Assembly (NCBI GenBank): GCA_964036195.1
Contig: OZ038451.1
Location: forward strand, 992,001 to 1,056,000
DNA from: Sphaerolaimus hirsutus
Lineage: Eukaryota > Nematoda > Chromadorea > Monhysterida > Sphaerolaimidae
DNA: 64,000 nucleotides
Direction of reading: 5' to 3'
A program made the position numbers and the translations under genes. Of this stretch, positions 40,901-51,340 are shown piece after piece. The stretch's first letter is position 1. Each line of letters opens with the position of its first letter. Below the pieces are notes generated by a model. The model worked only from the letters and a program-made list of their open reading frames with translations. It searched no databases and had not been told where the DNA came from.

Positions 40901-43900
40901 CATGCCGGACACAATTTGGTCCGACAATGCTCCAGCATTCAAAAATTGTGTCAAAATGCTACTGGACGTAAAATGGCATTTTATCACGGCCAATAGTCCT
41001 TGGCAAGGCGGCGTGTACGAACGCATGGTAGGCTTAGTCAAACGCTTGCTCAAAAAAGCATGCGGACGACGTTGTCTCACATGGCATGAATTTCTCACAG
41101 TCATGCTTGACGTCGAATTCTCCGTCAATACGCGACCATTGTCATACTTGTCAAACACAGACATTGGTGCAGCGATACTGCGCCCAATACATTTTCTTTG
41201 GGGCACCCCACCACCATGTTACATGGATGAAAAACGTGAGTTGGAACTCGATTCCACCACGATTGAACCCATGCGAAAAATTCCAAAAGAGGAATGGGAA
41301 AGAATGACGGATGGATCTTTCAACCTCACACCCTCACAAATCGAAAAAACCTACACACTCACACCCCCACGTGTCAATGACATCAACTGCATTGACGAAA
41401 TTGCACTCAACTCTGTGCCTGAAAAGGACAGAGATGACATCACATTACTTTGGGACCAAATTCGTCACAATCGTGAAGTGCTTTGGTATGAGTGGTCACG
41501 TCAATACATTGACCTACTCAAAGATCGAGCTAAAAATCAACGCTTGAAAAAAGGCACAATCAACGAAGCTCCCAAACGTGGCCAAGTGGTGTTAATCACA
41601 GATGATAAACAGCCACGCGGCATGTGGCAAATGGGCCGTGTTCACGAAATACACGTGTCAAGCGATGGCAAAATACGTGCAGTCACAGTATTGTCAAGTA
41701 ACGGCCGTCGCACACGTAGATCTCCATCTAACCTAGTGCCTCTTGAAATCGACACAGAGGACGATGTTGAATATAAAATCGACACTGAGGTAAAAGATGA
41801 TGATAATTCACAACCTTCACCTGATAAGGGTGATGATTCACAAACTGATCAATCACATCAACAATCACAATCTTCACAGCAAGATGCAAGACGCGCAAAC
41901 CCACGTCGAACATGTCGCTACACTGGCACATATTCGTTCTGGGGAAACGTGTCGCATTTAATGGCGCTCACGTTGCTAATACAATCAAAATTAGCCAACG
42001 CGCTCACATGGACAGATCAATATCACAAAACTTTTAATCTGTGCCATAAAACACGCACTGGGCACGCAATACAACTTCCAGAAAAAGTAACATGTCACTT
42101 TCCTCAAGTCACAGCCATAGAGGATATTGTGGTATCCATATGGACGTTGCGTGTTCAGCCGCAAACGACACCAATTTATAGATGCTTTCAACAAGAGCAT
42201 ACTATAGTCACGTATATGAGTCTGGTGGGCGGAAAAGCTATGCTGCCACCAGAAATCATTAAAAATCACAGAGTCACAACCTACGATTGCATGATCGCCT
42301 ACCAAAATAAAACTTGGAAAGGCAAACCTTTAATAAAAATCGGTCATGCATTGTGGAGCACTAATAAATCACTTCACATCGACTATTGTTACTTTTGTCA
42401 CAATCTGAGTAACACAGTAATGAACTTTCACATAGAGGAAGGTGTGGTCGCAAGTCTTGACGGAAAGAAAATAGTTTCCGAAATTCAAGATCTGTCACAT
42501 TGCAACCCACAAGCCGGCTATTGTTATGACAGCGACAATGGCGTCTCTTTATGGAATGCTACTGCCTTTAAAAAGCAGTGTGCATTCCAAGAGATTGGTC
42601 AATTCGATGCGCAATATTCACAAAATCACTACATAGTAGAAAAATTGCAGGCTGCATTTTCTGTCACATGGAGATCACAACAATTCCCAAATAATGCAGA
42701 ATGCGTGCCAAAAGACGCAAAATATATTGATCAGGGCTCGGCATTCATCCAATTTCTTCGATATCAACTTAAGAAATTGAAAAAACCTGAAACCGAAAAA
42801 GCTCCTCTTCATTTCAAACTCGCACCAGATCTAGATGTTGGTGTATTTCACTTGCTCACAGCCCGTCAACAATACGAAGTTGACAAAATTGCACATCTAG
42901 AACAAAAACAATTTGGATCTATCTGGCAACAATTATGTCACATCCGTCAGACCCAACTAGATATAATTCATGCAATTGTCACATTCAATCCCACACTTGG
43001 CTTGCGAGCATTGCTAGGACGTCAAAATCTCTATGCTGAATGGCATGGAGATATATTAATGTTCTGGGATTGTAAACCAGTCACAGCAGAAATTATTTAT
43101 TTTCAACACGAATATAACAATACCTGTTATAAATTTCTGCCAGTCAAAGTCACAAATCACCCACATATTATGTTCGTTGCTCCTGGCACCAATGATCTGA
43201 TCACACATTCACCAATAGATCATTGTCTCATGAAAGATCACAAATATTATCAATTAAATGATAATTCATGGGCCAACGAAAATGGACCAACGAATTTGCA
43301 CGTCACAAAACTCCCAATCGAATTAATTTGGGCTGGCTCGTGGAAACCATTCACACTAAATGTTTCCGGGTCACCAGGTGTAAGCATGACTGATATTGCA
43401 TTCAGTATCATGGCTGCACATCATCACTTTCAAAATTTGCAACGACTCGAACAACAAGTCACCCGTTCAGTCGATTATATTGCAACAAAATCCAACGATC
43501 CTAAAGCAGTGCAAGCATATATTGCTGGCATCGGCCAAGGGGTTGGTGCATATTTTGAAGGTGTAGGAAAAGAATTGGGTCACATCATTCACGGTAGTGT
43601 CACAGGTGGTGCGTCTGCATTAGACACGTTACTTACTGGGCCACTTCAAACAGCTGTGAACATCATACTCATTATTATCACAATTGCTTGTATTGGGTAT
43701 ATTGGTTATGTTTACATGCAGTGGCGGCTCGTAACCGGCAGGGGTATGCTGCCAGACATCAAGGGCTTTTTCCGAAGAAAGGGCAGAAGGGACAGAAACC
43801 CAAACAAATGGGAACCCCGTCCGTTCAACAAGGAAAAATCGGTAAGCGACGGCGACGTAACCGCCAGAAGAAACAGACAAGTGGCTTCAACAAACCCGCT

Positions 43901-44852
43901 TTGTCAAATCAAATCGTCACACAACCGTCAAGTTCGTCACAGTTACCTTCAAAGTTTGTCACACCCCTCAAACGAGTTTCTCCATTCAAACGGCTTTCAG
44001 GACGCACGGTACAGCCTAGATCGGATCCCCCGGTCGGTTATAGTACCGAACGCGCCGAAGAAATCGAAATGGAGACGGGTGCGCGCCGGGTCACAAAACC
44101 TGCACCCTCCTGCGAGTCACAACCGCAGAGCTCGTCAACAAACGCCAAACTCACAGTCACCGAGCCTGTCACAACGGAAGTCACAATGGAAAACGCGATC
44201 CCTGACCGCGAGCCCTTGCAAAAGCGACTCAAGAGATTCGCTGGAGTCGCAGGGCTCCCAGGTGAGCAGAAATCGTCACACCAAACATTTTCCTTTGTAC
44301 CCCAAACTTTTCACAAATTCAATAACATCAATAAAAAACTGGTCAAATCAAAAGTTAAACGATCTAAAAAGATCAGTGACCTTCCTCAAACAAACGCCTT
44401 CACAGTCCGACATAGAAATCGGAGAGATGGAAGAAAGTCACGATCAAGATCTAGATCCCCCTCCATACCATTTGACCAATTCAACTCAATCACTTCACAG
44501 TGTACGACCTCATTCACAACCTCCCATGTCCCCTTGCTATCAAGCCAACCGCTTGCAGCATCGGAGCAATGGCAGCCCACCGAGTCGTCGACGACGATCG
44601 TCGACGAGACCGACGCGCTCCGACAAGCCTTCGAGAGGCTCGCCGAGGAATCTGAGAAACTCCCCAACTGGCCGGGAAGACCAGCGGGGGCCCCAGAAGA
44701 CCAGGCGCCCGGACACGGGGAAGGCCGCCAGCCTGAGGAGGATGCCGTCGAACCCATGGACGAGCATCATGAGGAGGGCCGGGAAAATGCCGGCGTCGAA
44801 GACGCCGACGATCTGCTACCACAGGAGTGATGAGAGCATCACAGGCGTTTGA
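37994..44852 (+). CDS. pol-env: BEL-2 RT-RNase H-integrase-Env, after the BEL-1 insertion
   Basis: The pol frame resumes at 37994; the first ATG in it (38016) is internal, not a true start. Counting from 38016: reverse transcriptase with LLADIEKAFLQI near residue 185 and SIYVDNLVISVD near 274; RNase H with FCDASKDGY near 453 and WTDST near 547; integrase with HSGMLH and CVTCRK near 840-872, then D (GIDYMGP, about 905), D (SDNAPAF, about 969), E (WQGGVYERM, about 996); a BEL C-terminal domain (QPRGMWQMGRV, about 1197); a Ser/Gln/Asp-rich linker; a hydrophobic segment near 1315; a Cys-rich Env-like region (about 1332-1870) alignable with BEL-1 (SLDGK, LGLRALLGRQ, CYKF); a membrane segment (about 1880-1900); and a 377-residue basic Ser/Arg-rich tail. 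The tail, with a PPPY motif, lies wholly inside the 3' LTR. No internal stop was found. Confidence 0.88.
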
Positions 44853-46034
44853 TTTTGATTTTGTTTCACATCAATTTGCCGAGATTGGCTGAGATAAAAT
44901 TAAATTAAATTTAATTTTTATTCTAGTTTCGGGAGTGTGTAACATTATCGTAAAATGTAAAATCTTTAATATTTAAGTTGATGTTCTTATGTTCGCTTTT
45001 ATATTTAATCAATTCAATTTATTATGATTCCATTCATATTTACATTCCAATTTTAACATCTTCACATTCACCATTTAATATCTCAAGCGATGTTGTTTAC
45101 AACGTGCGCTTCACATCGCTCACATATTTAGATCTTAGTCATTGCTCACATTCCGCCACATTTCCTTGACAAGCAGCATGCAAATACGCCGTCATGTTTA
45201 TGTTAAGCGGCGGGCCCGCCCCGAGTGGGGGGCCGGGCCCGCGCGCCATTTCAAATGCAGTCTGGCTTGTCTCACATTTTCACTATCTTGCCAGTTTAGC
45301 TCGCTTTTCATCGGAGAAGCGAGCGGGCAAGGATTGAACTTTCACAATTGGAAATGTTGGGTAAAAATCAGAGATTAGAGCCGACCGATTGGCGCCAAAC
45401 CAATCGCCATCGGTCTGGCCCTTAAAAGCCGATTTCACAGCTAGAATCGGCAGTGTTTGCAACCTCATCAACTTCACACGAATCTCTTCCTAGGATCTAA
45501 ATAAGCGCCGTAGTCACTTTATTAAGTCGCTTGTTTTTGGTGCTAAGTTTTACGCTTGGTGCTTTAAATCACCTCAGTGCTTTATTTTCACACCTGCGCT
45601 GTAAGAGGTGCTTTATTCACAACCGCGCCACTTAATTGTCGCCTTTTGTCGTAATTAAGTGCCTTCTTTAAATTGCCTTATTTCTCCGGTAATTAGAACT
45701 TCTTTTACGTTTTATTTAAGTAATTAATTTAGTTGTAAATTAATTCCTTTGGCTACGTAAATTTTTATATATATTTTATTTACATTTATTTCTTTGTATT
45801 TAATTGTCTAAATAAAAACGTTCGTCAAAACCTTTGGTAAACAATCTAAATTTGCTTCACACTAACTCACGTCAACTCACTTCAACTCAAATAATCACAT
45901 TTGATAAAATAACGGAACGTCAACTAGAGACGACGCTTCACGTCAACTTTCACTTGTTCACATTTGTCCTCTTCCTCGGTTAGGAATAGGAGCTGGTTCA
46001 CAAGTCACTTCAACAAGTTCCGTATTATTTTACA
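43700..46034 (+). repeat. BEL-2 3' LTR (begins inside the env coding sequence)
   Basis: The repeat shared with 20026-22360 begins within the codons of the Env membrane segment and includes the stop at 44850-44852. No polypurine tract lies immediately upstream of 43700; the nearest purine-rich run is inside the LTR at about 43777-43797. The non-coding part includes a GGGCCC-rich patch near 45205-45245. It is followed directly by TGAAA. Confidence 0.85.
43808..44830 (+). CDS. overlapping open frame in the BEL-2 LTR (hypothetical accessory protein)
   Basis: 340 codons from the first ATG (MGTPSVQQGKIGKRRRRNRQ) to TGA, in a different frame from the Env tail that occupies the same DNA. The N-terminus is strongly basic with an arginine-rich stretch, the middle has RKSRSRSRSPS, and the last ~90 residues are very acidic (EEDAVEPMDEHHEEGRENAG). 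The frame is open even upstream of the ATG to 43688 and is open in both LTRs. I recognise no family. It could be a real accessory product, or the openness could follow from the T-poor base composition; which frame is under selection is unresolved. Confidence 0.4.
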   Translation: MGTPSVQQGKIGKRRRRNRQKKQTSGFNKPALSNQIVTQPSSSSQLPSKFVTPLKRVSPFKRLSGRTVQPRSDPPVGYSTERAEEIEMETGARRVTKPAPSCESQPQSSSTNAKLTVTEPVTTEVTMENAIPDREPLQKRLKRFAGVAGLPGEQKSSHQTFSFVPQTFHKFNNINKKLVKSKVKRSKKISDLPQTNAFTVRHRNRRDGRKSRSRSRSPSIPFDQFNSITSQCTTSFTTSHVPLLSSQPLAASEQWQPTESSTTIVDETDALRQAFERLAEESEKLPNWPGRPAGAPEDQAPGHGEGRQPEEDAVEPMDEHHEEGRENAGVEDADDLLPQE

Positions 46035-46057
46035 TGAAATAAAATCACCAAACAAAC

Positions 46058-46330
46058 ATGCTGGCAATATCAACACCAGAATTGCAAATTGACAGCATCA
46101 CAACACCAACCAGACGAAACTTGAATAAATTATTTGTGTCAGCATATGACCCAATTGGGTTCACAGCACCTGTTTCACTGACCCTGAAATCCCAGTTGTC
46201 AATACTGCTCCAAGAGATAAAAACAACACAATGGCATGAGCAAATTGAAGATAAATACAGATTGGAAAAACAATGGAAAAATGCCAGAAAACTGAAAATC
46301 GAGCCAGAAAATGGAAAAATGGCCTGGTAA
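46058..46330 (+). pseudogene. captured BEL/Pao pol fragment in hAT-1 B (right part)
   Basis: The frame reads LAISTPELQIDSITTPTRRN then AYDPIGFTAPVSL, the connection between reverse transcriptase and RNase H in BEL elements (compare STYDPIGVTAPAL in BEL-2). It runs into the GGAAAACGG array of the hAT-1 end and stops at 46328-46330. RNase H and integrase are absent. Confidence 0.75.
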
Positions 46331-46591
46331 AACGGAAACGGAAAGGTAAAAATTTTTCAGCCAGAAAACGGAAAAATGGGCCGGAAAAACAGAAATGGAA
46401 AGGTAAAAAATTTTCAGCTGCCGGAAAACAGAAAACGGAAAGGTAAAAATTTTGCGGCTGCCGGAAAACGGAAAACGGAAAGGTAACAATTTTTCGGCTG
46501 CCGGAAAACAGAAAACGGAAAGGTAAAAATTTTTCCTGTGGAAAGGCGGAAATGGAAAACAGAAACGGAAATTTGACACCCTAATCGCCAC

Positions 46592-47395
46592 TAACGATGG
46601 CAAAAAAAGATTCAAAAATTCGAAAATATTTTCGAATTTTCGAATTTTTTCGGAATTTTCGAGAAAAAAAATTCACTACTGAAAAAAACACATAAAAATC
46701 GATTTTTTTTCAAAAAAATTTGAAAATTCGAAAATTCAAAAATTAGAAAATACTTTTCGAATTTTGCAGGGAATTCAGTGAAATATAACACATTCTTAAG
46801 TTCAATCAGCTAAATCGATTGACAATTGATCCGATTCAGTTTTGAGCCTGAAAGAGTTATCGAAACGAAAAATAACGTCAAAAAACGTTGAAATGGCATC
46901 CACCGCAGACCCATAGCTGGAGTCGGGGATAGCATTTTAGGGGATGGGTCCACTAGACTTATTCGAGGGGGACTTATTGGAGGATTTACAGTAAATAACT
47001 CCCCCCTCAAAAAACTCCCCCCCCCCCCCCCGAATAACTCCCCCCTCTTTCAAGTGTGAGGAAAAAACAACTCCCCCCTCAAATAACTCCCCCTCGATTA
47101 ACTCCCCCCTCAAAAATTTCTGACGAAAAAATAACTCCCCTGGGGACTTATTGGGGAATTTACGGTAGCTACTTAACACCTAAAAGCACTTAATTCAATA
47201 TTTTCCCAAAAAAATTCGAAAATTACCCAAAAAAATTTGAAAACTGCCTAAAAAGTTTCGATAATTCGAAATTCGAAATTCAAAAATTCGAAATTCAAAA
47301 ATTAATTTGAGGAAAAATTTGAAAATTCGAAAATTCATTTAGGAAAAAACACTTAAAAATTTAAATACTTTTTTTCGGAGGGTTTGCCATCGTTA
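46592..47395. mobile_element. hAT-4 element, at the same target site as hAT-1 B
   Basis: It starts TAACGATGGCAAA and ends TTTGCCATCGTTA, flanked by the 8-bp duplication ATCGCCAC (46584-46591 and 47396-47403). The left copy is shared with hAT-1 B. Both arms are made of AAATTCGAAAATTCG-type words. A CCGTATT-like C-rich element (about 46945-47165) sits inside. No transposase. Confidence 0.8.
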
Positions 47396-47403
47396 ATCGC
47401 CAC

Positions 47404-47742
47404 ACAAACTACCTAGTACATAAATTTATGTGTAGCTGCGATGCAAACTGCGACCACTATATACATCATGTACAGTGCATACATGATGTACATAATTCCA
47501 GACAGGGGGTATTTCGGGGGGGGGGGGGATTTTTTCCCCAGCCCGATAACACCTTTATCTCATGCACGCCCTATGCAAGCTATCGGGTTGCGTTCAGTAT
47601 GGGGGTGCCCCCAAGTGTTCCCTACATAGTGCCCAGACAGCACCCCGTTGGCGACCCCCCCCCCCCCCACTGCCCCAAGTGTTCCCTACATAATCCCCAG
47701 ATGGCACTCCCTGGCGACCCCCTACATAGTCCGTTGGGTAGT
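47404..47742. other. gene-free stretch with a short imperfect duplication
   Basis: ATACATCATGTACAGTGCAT is followed by its inverse ATGATGTACAT (about 47462-47492). The word AAGTGTTCCCTACATA(GT/AT) with a following C-rich segment is repeated at about 47611-47660 and 47675-47730. Nothing coding. Confidence 0.4.
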
Positions 47743-48805
47743 GATGGAAAATGTGACAGAACTTTGGCGCCAAGCGCAAAAAGCGCAATGGCGTTTTCCC
47801 GAACCCCAGCGCCAAGTGCCAGCGTCAGGAATTTTGTTCCTGGCGCCTAACGATGGCAAACCTCCCAGAAAAAAGTATTTAAATTTTTTAGATTTTTTTC
47901 TAAAATGAATTTTCGAATTTTCGAATTTTTTCCCAAATTAATTTTTGAATTTTGAATTTAATTTTCGAATTTTCGAATCTTTTTTCGCAATTTTCGAATT
48001 TTTTTAGAAAAAGATTGAATTTGAAGCTTAAAACACAGTATTTGGACTGTTTTCATGTTTTGAGCCCCTTTTAACCTTAATTTCACTTCACTTTAACATG
48101 TAAGTGAAGCATGACATGACAATTTCACTTCACTTTAACATGACAAATGGTAAAAACATTTATGTGGATAAGTTTGCACCATTTTCACTGGGGCAGAATG
48201 CATTCCAAAAACGTTTGTGTGACTGCCCCTCGGAAGACCCGCGAGCGATTTTTTTGATGGACCGGAGTCTCTATCCGCGGAAGTAGAGCGCCGCGATTCT
48301 AATTGTTTGGGCGGCTCCATGCATTCCTAAATAAATGTCATAAATAGATGGAGTCCGCCGCTGCCGCCGCGGATGCCATTTCAATGTTTTTTAATGATTT
48401 TTTCTTGTTACATTAGACTTTTTCAGACCCACCCCATATCAATTGTCGCTTTATTTAGCACGCTGAACTTAAGATAGCTTTTTGTCACCTTGAATTCCCT
48501 GTAAAATTCGAAAACTATTTTCTAATTTTTGAACTTTCGAATTTTTGAATTTTTTAAAAAATAAATCGATTTTTAAGTGTTTTTTCCAGGGGTGGAATAA
48601 AAATTCGAAAATTATGAAAAAATTCGAAAATTCGAAAATATTTTCGAATTTTCGAATCTTTTTTTGCCATCGTTCAGGCAAAAAAGCGCCAAGCGCCAAA
48701 AGCGCCTTTCCGGAACACAGCGCCAAGCGCCAATGGCGCCACAGCAGAATAGCGCCAAGCGCCAAAAGCAACATGGCGCTTTTTCCTCTGGCGCTAGCGC
48801 CAAGT
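47743..48805. mobile_element. hAT-2-like GGCGCC element split by a hAT-4 copy
   Basis: TAGTGATGGAAAATG near the left and GGCGCTAGCGCCAAGTGAT near the right bracket GGCGCCAAGCGCC words. A hAT-4 copy occupies 47848-48675 (TAACGATGGCAAA to TTTGCCATCGTTC). The flanks of that copy (CTGGCGCC and AGGCAAAA) do not match, so its target duplication is lost or a rearrangement occurred. Confidence 0.55.
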
Positions 48806-49259
48806 GATTTGGTAAATAGGTAAATAGCTATGAAAATGAGTGATTTTGAGTGAAAATTGGGTGGGGGGAATTTATCTAAAACACTCAGTTTTTACATATT
48901 CCGGGGAAAAGTACTTTACTTCCGGGTATAAGTAAAAACGTTTTATGTACTCAGCTCAGGGGGTGAGTAAAAAAAACTTTATGTTTATGCATACTTTAAA
49001 AAAGTTGAATACTTGTAACAACTCTGGCGCGCTGTCCCAGCAGCATACACTCAATCACACAACAACCCCATCATTACATTTTGCGTCACGTCGCTTGTCA
49101 AAACTTGTCTGACTTATCAAACATCCGACAGGTAAAATAGCACCACCCACTAACGAAACGATGACAAACAAAAATTCGAAAATACCGAAAGCGAAACGTT
49201 TTACAGTTTTCGATTTTTAGGATTTTTATAATACCTATATATTTATGCTGTCACTAGCA
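48806..49259. other. gene-free stretch with hAT-6 fragment
   Basis: About 48826-49027 carries GTACTTTACTTCCGGGTATA and TTGAATACTTGTAACAACTC, typical of hAT-6. No exon was recognised. Confidence 0.4.
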
Positions 49260-49466
49260 TGGTTGGTTTTAGTAAAATTATTTTTACTAAAATTGTATTT
49301 TATTTTTATTAAAATTGTATTTTATTTTTTTTTTATTCATGTTTCATTTTATTTTATTTTATTTTATTCTGAAATGTCATTAATAAAATAAAATGAAACC
49401 ATTTTACAAAAATTTTACAAATATTTTACAAAAATTTTACAAAAAATCAAAATCTTGGATGCAAGG
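49260..49466 (+). repeat. GGTTGGTTTTAGTAAAATT repeat, copy 2
   Basis: It runs CATGGTTGGTTTTAGTAAAA to AAATCAAAATCTTGGATGCA. Over 90 per cent of its visible length reads the same as copy 3 at 63699-63905. A/T-only words dominate. Confidence 0.65.
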
Positions 49467-49535
49467 AAGTAAAACAATGTGCACGTTAGAAGCATGCAGA
49501 TGAATACAAAAATTTTGACACAGTTGCGACATAGG

Positions 49536-49738
49536 TATACTCGGCGGACATCACACTTAGTATGGGAACGTAAATACAGTTATACGATTTATATGTTGAA
49601 CCAAGATTTGTACAGTTTTTTCGCCACAATAATTTGTTTGTACTATGGAATAATTAATTGCAAAATTTATCACAAGTTTTTATTCGTTAAGTTATGGTAC
49701 ATAGTATTCTGCGCATACTTTGCGGTCCGCTGAGTATA
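49536..49738. mobile_element. TATACTCGGCGGAC MITE, second full copy
   Basis: The ends TATACTCGGCGGACATCACA and TTGCGGTCCGCTGAGTATA are inverted. The inner words (ACATCACACT at the left, CATACTTTGCGG at the right) appear in swapped positions relative to 11028-11222, i.e. inserted in the other orientation. Confidence 0.65.
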
Positions 49739-51130
49739 TCTTAAAATTTGACCATCACAGGGGCCAGATAGATGTGTAGCCAATTGCCCCTCCCATTGGA
49801 AAGATAGCTAAAATTTTGTTATTGGGCAAACAACAATCAAAGCAACAACAAGGCACCAGTTCTGCAAATTTGCAGCTAGGATCTTGAGCAACAGGATAGA
49901 AAACTTTTTATACAATTTTACAGACACTCGACTTTTTGTAAAATTTTACTAAAATTGTACAAAAATTTGAATTTTTGTACAATTTTACTAAAATTTTACT
50001 AAAATTCGAATTTTAGTAAAATTGTATTTTTATTTTATTAATTTTCCATTTTATTATATTTTATTTTATTCTTCAATTTTCCATTTTATTTTTATTTTAT
50101 TTTTATTTTTTTCTGAGATTTTGCCAACCCTGGTCACTAGACAAAAAAACACAGGGTAAATATCGTTGTTTTTTGAAAATGTGTTTTGGAATGATTTCAG
50201 TATTTTTGGATGAAAACGCATGAAAATGATTGAAAAGACAACAGAAACACAACTGGAAACTTTCACAATTTCACACGATCCATGTAGAGGAAAACTTAAA
50301 AATTTAATCACCAAATAATTTGCCATCGTCAGTGCCGACTGTGGTCGGTGTTACGGTGTGTCAGTTTTGTAATTTCCGTTGTTTTCGAATCAAGCTTCAC
50401 GGTACCTAACAAAACAGAACTAAAAACAAGGAAATTAACTAAAAATGATTTTTATCATTAGTTTCTGTAGTTTCAAGTACAGGTGAATGCAGGTATCTAC
50501 TGTGTTCTCAATACTATGTAAACACCTTCCCAGACAAGTTCACCACCCATTTTTTTATTTCACTTCAGATGCAATATCTCTGGCTATGGGAGTGGTATAA
50601 AGCTAATATTTGGTGGATACATAGTCCTAACACCCCACTACTCCGTATCAATGGGGCAAGGTGCAGCGACTCACTACAGAGTGGATCGCCCTATATGCAA
50701 ACATTTTCTGTGGCTTTTTCGTTGTACATGACAAACATTCATGATGTACTGCTTTGGCTTCTTTCGAGTTTCGTTTGACTGAATACAGTTACTGAAAAAG
50801 GTGAAGTTGATTGCAAGCGACAAATTTTGTTGTTTTTCATTCCTGGACCGTTTTTTTGAAACAATTTATAGGTATTTTATAAATTATGAATTCATGATTT
50901 AGTTCTCCTATAGAAAAAAGTAGTAAATATTAGAAAAATTAGTATGCATTGTATACATTACATACACGTTAAAAATTGGATACGCAGACATACATGAATG
51001 TGGATACGCAATGGCACTGTGCCAATGGAACCAAGCTACATACCTATATCGTGCACGTTCAAAGTATGTGCATATAGACAGTTGATTGAAACGAGACAGC
51101 CTATAGTCAAAGAGTTTCGCATATTCCAAT
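49739..51130. other. gene-free stretch upstream of the receptor gene
   Basis: It contains AT-rich TTTTACTAAAATTGTA words (49900-50120) related to the GGTTGGTTTTAG repeat. A 69-codon frame at 50569-50778 follows an acceptor-like TTTCACTTCAG, but its protein (MQYLWLWEWYK...) is not recognisable. No promoter element was identified. Confidence 0.35.
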
Positions 51131-51340
51131 ATGCTCCAAAAACTGATCGACCTAATTTCAATAATAACTCTACCAATCTACATATTAGTGATCTGCACAA
51201 TCGTTCGATTCAAGCGGGAACTGAACAGCGCATTCTTTACCATGTTCGCTGCGCTGGGCGCCGTGGACATCGCTTTCATGCTCTATCAAATGTTTCTGAA
51301 CAGTTCTCTCTTTCCACCAGAGGGTGTGCTATGCAGTCAG
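51131..51340 (+). CDS. receptor gene, exon 1 (helices 1-2)
   Basis: ATG start MLQKLIDLISIITLPIYILV; helix 2 is FFTMFAALGAVDIAFMLYQM. It ends EGVLCSQ before GTAAAT. A longer overlapping frame in another register (50998-51504) is a shadow. Confidence 0.7.

Larger units (their letters stand above)
20026..46034 (+). mobile_element. BEL-2: BEL/Pao retrotransposon with env-like domain, split by BEL-1
   Basis: Two 2335-bp LTRs (20026-22360 and 43700-46034) differ at roughly nine positions by eye. They are followed by a 20-nt primer-binding site and enclose gag-protease (22638-25397) and pol-env (to 44852). The target duplication TGAAA lies at 20021-20025 and 46035-46039; copy D of the host hAT element shows the unoccupied site near 61537. 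BEL/Pao is supported by gene order and protein blocks (three CCHC knuckles, DTG protease, YVDN polymerase, BEL-type integrase). A second BEL element (25499-37988) interrupts pol. It is recent judging by LTR similarity, but older than BEL-1, which lies inside it. Confidence 0.9.
18685..46583 (+). mobile_element. hAT-1 copy B with captured BEL pol, split by BEL-2
   Basis: It begins TAGGGTGTCAAA and ends TTTGACACCCTA, flanked by the exact 8-bp duplication ATCGCCAC (18677-18684 and 46584-46591). The terminal regions are arrays of GGAAAACGGAAAGGTAAAA units. Without the BEL-2 insertion (20026-46034) it would be about 1.9 kb, like copy D (60113-62085). The interior is the same captured pol fragment as in copy D. 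No hAT transposase remains, so it is non-autonomous. Confidence 0.85.

Noticed and set aside
48104-48286. 60-codon frame with GC-richer tail near 48200-48300
   Set aside because: No family, and it lies within a hAT-4 copy made of TTCGAA words.
50569-50778. 69-codon frame after a splice-acceptor-like sequence upstream of the receptor
   Set aside because: Protein is not recognisable and no partner exon or donor was seen.
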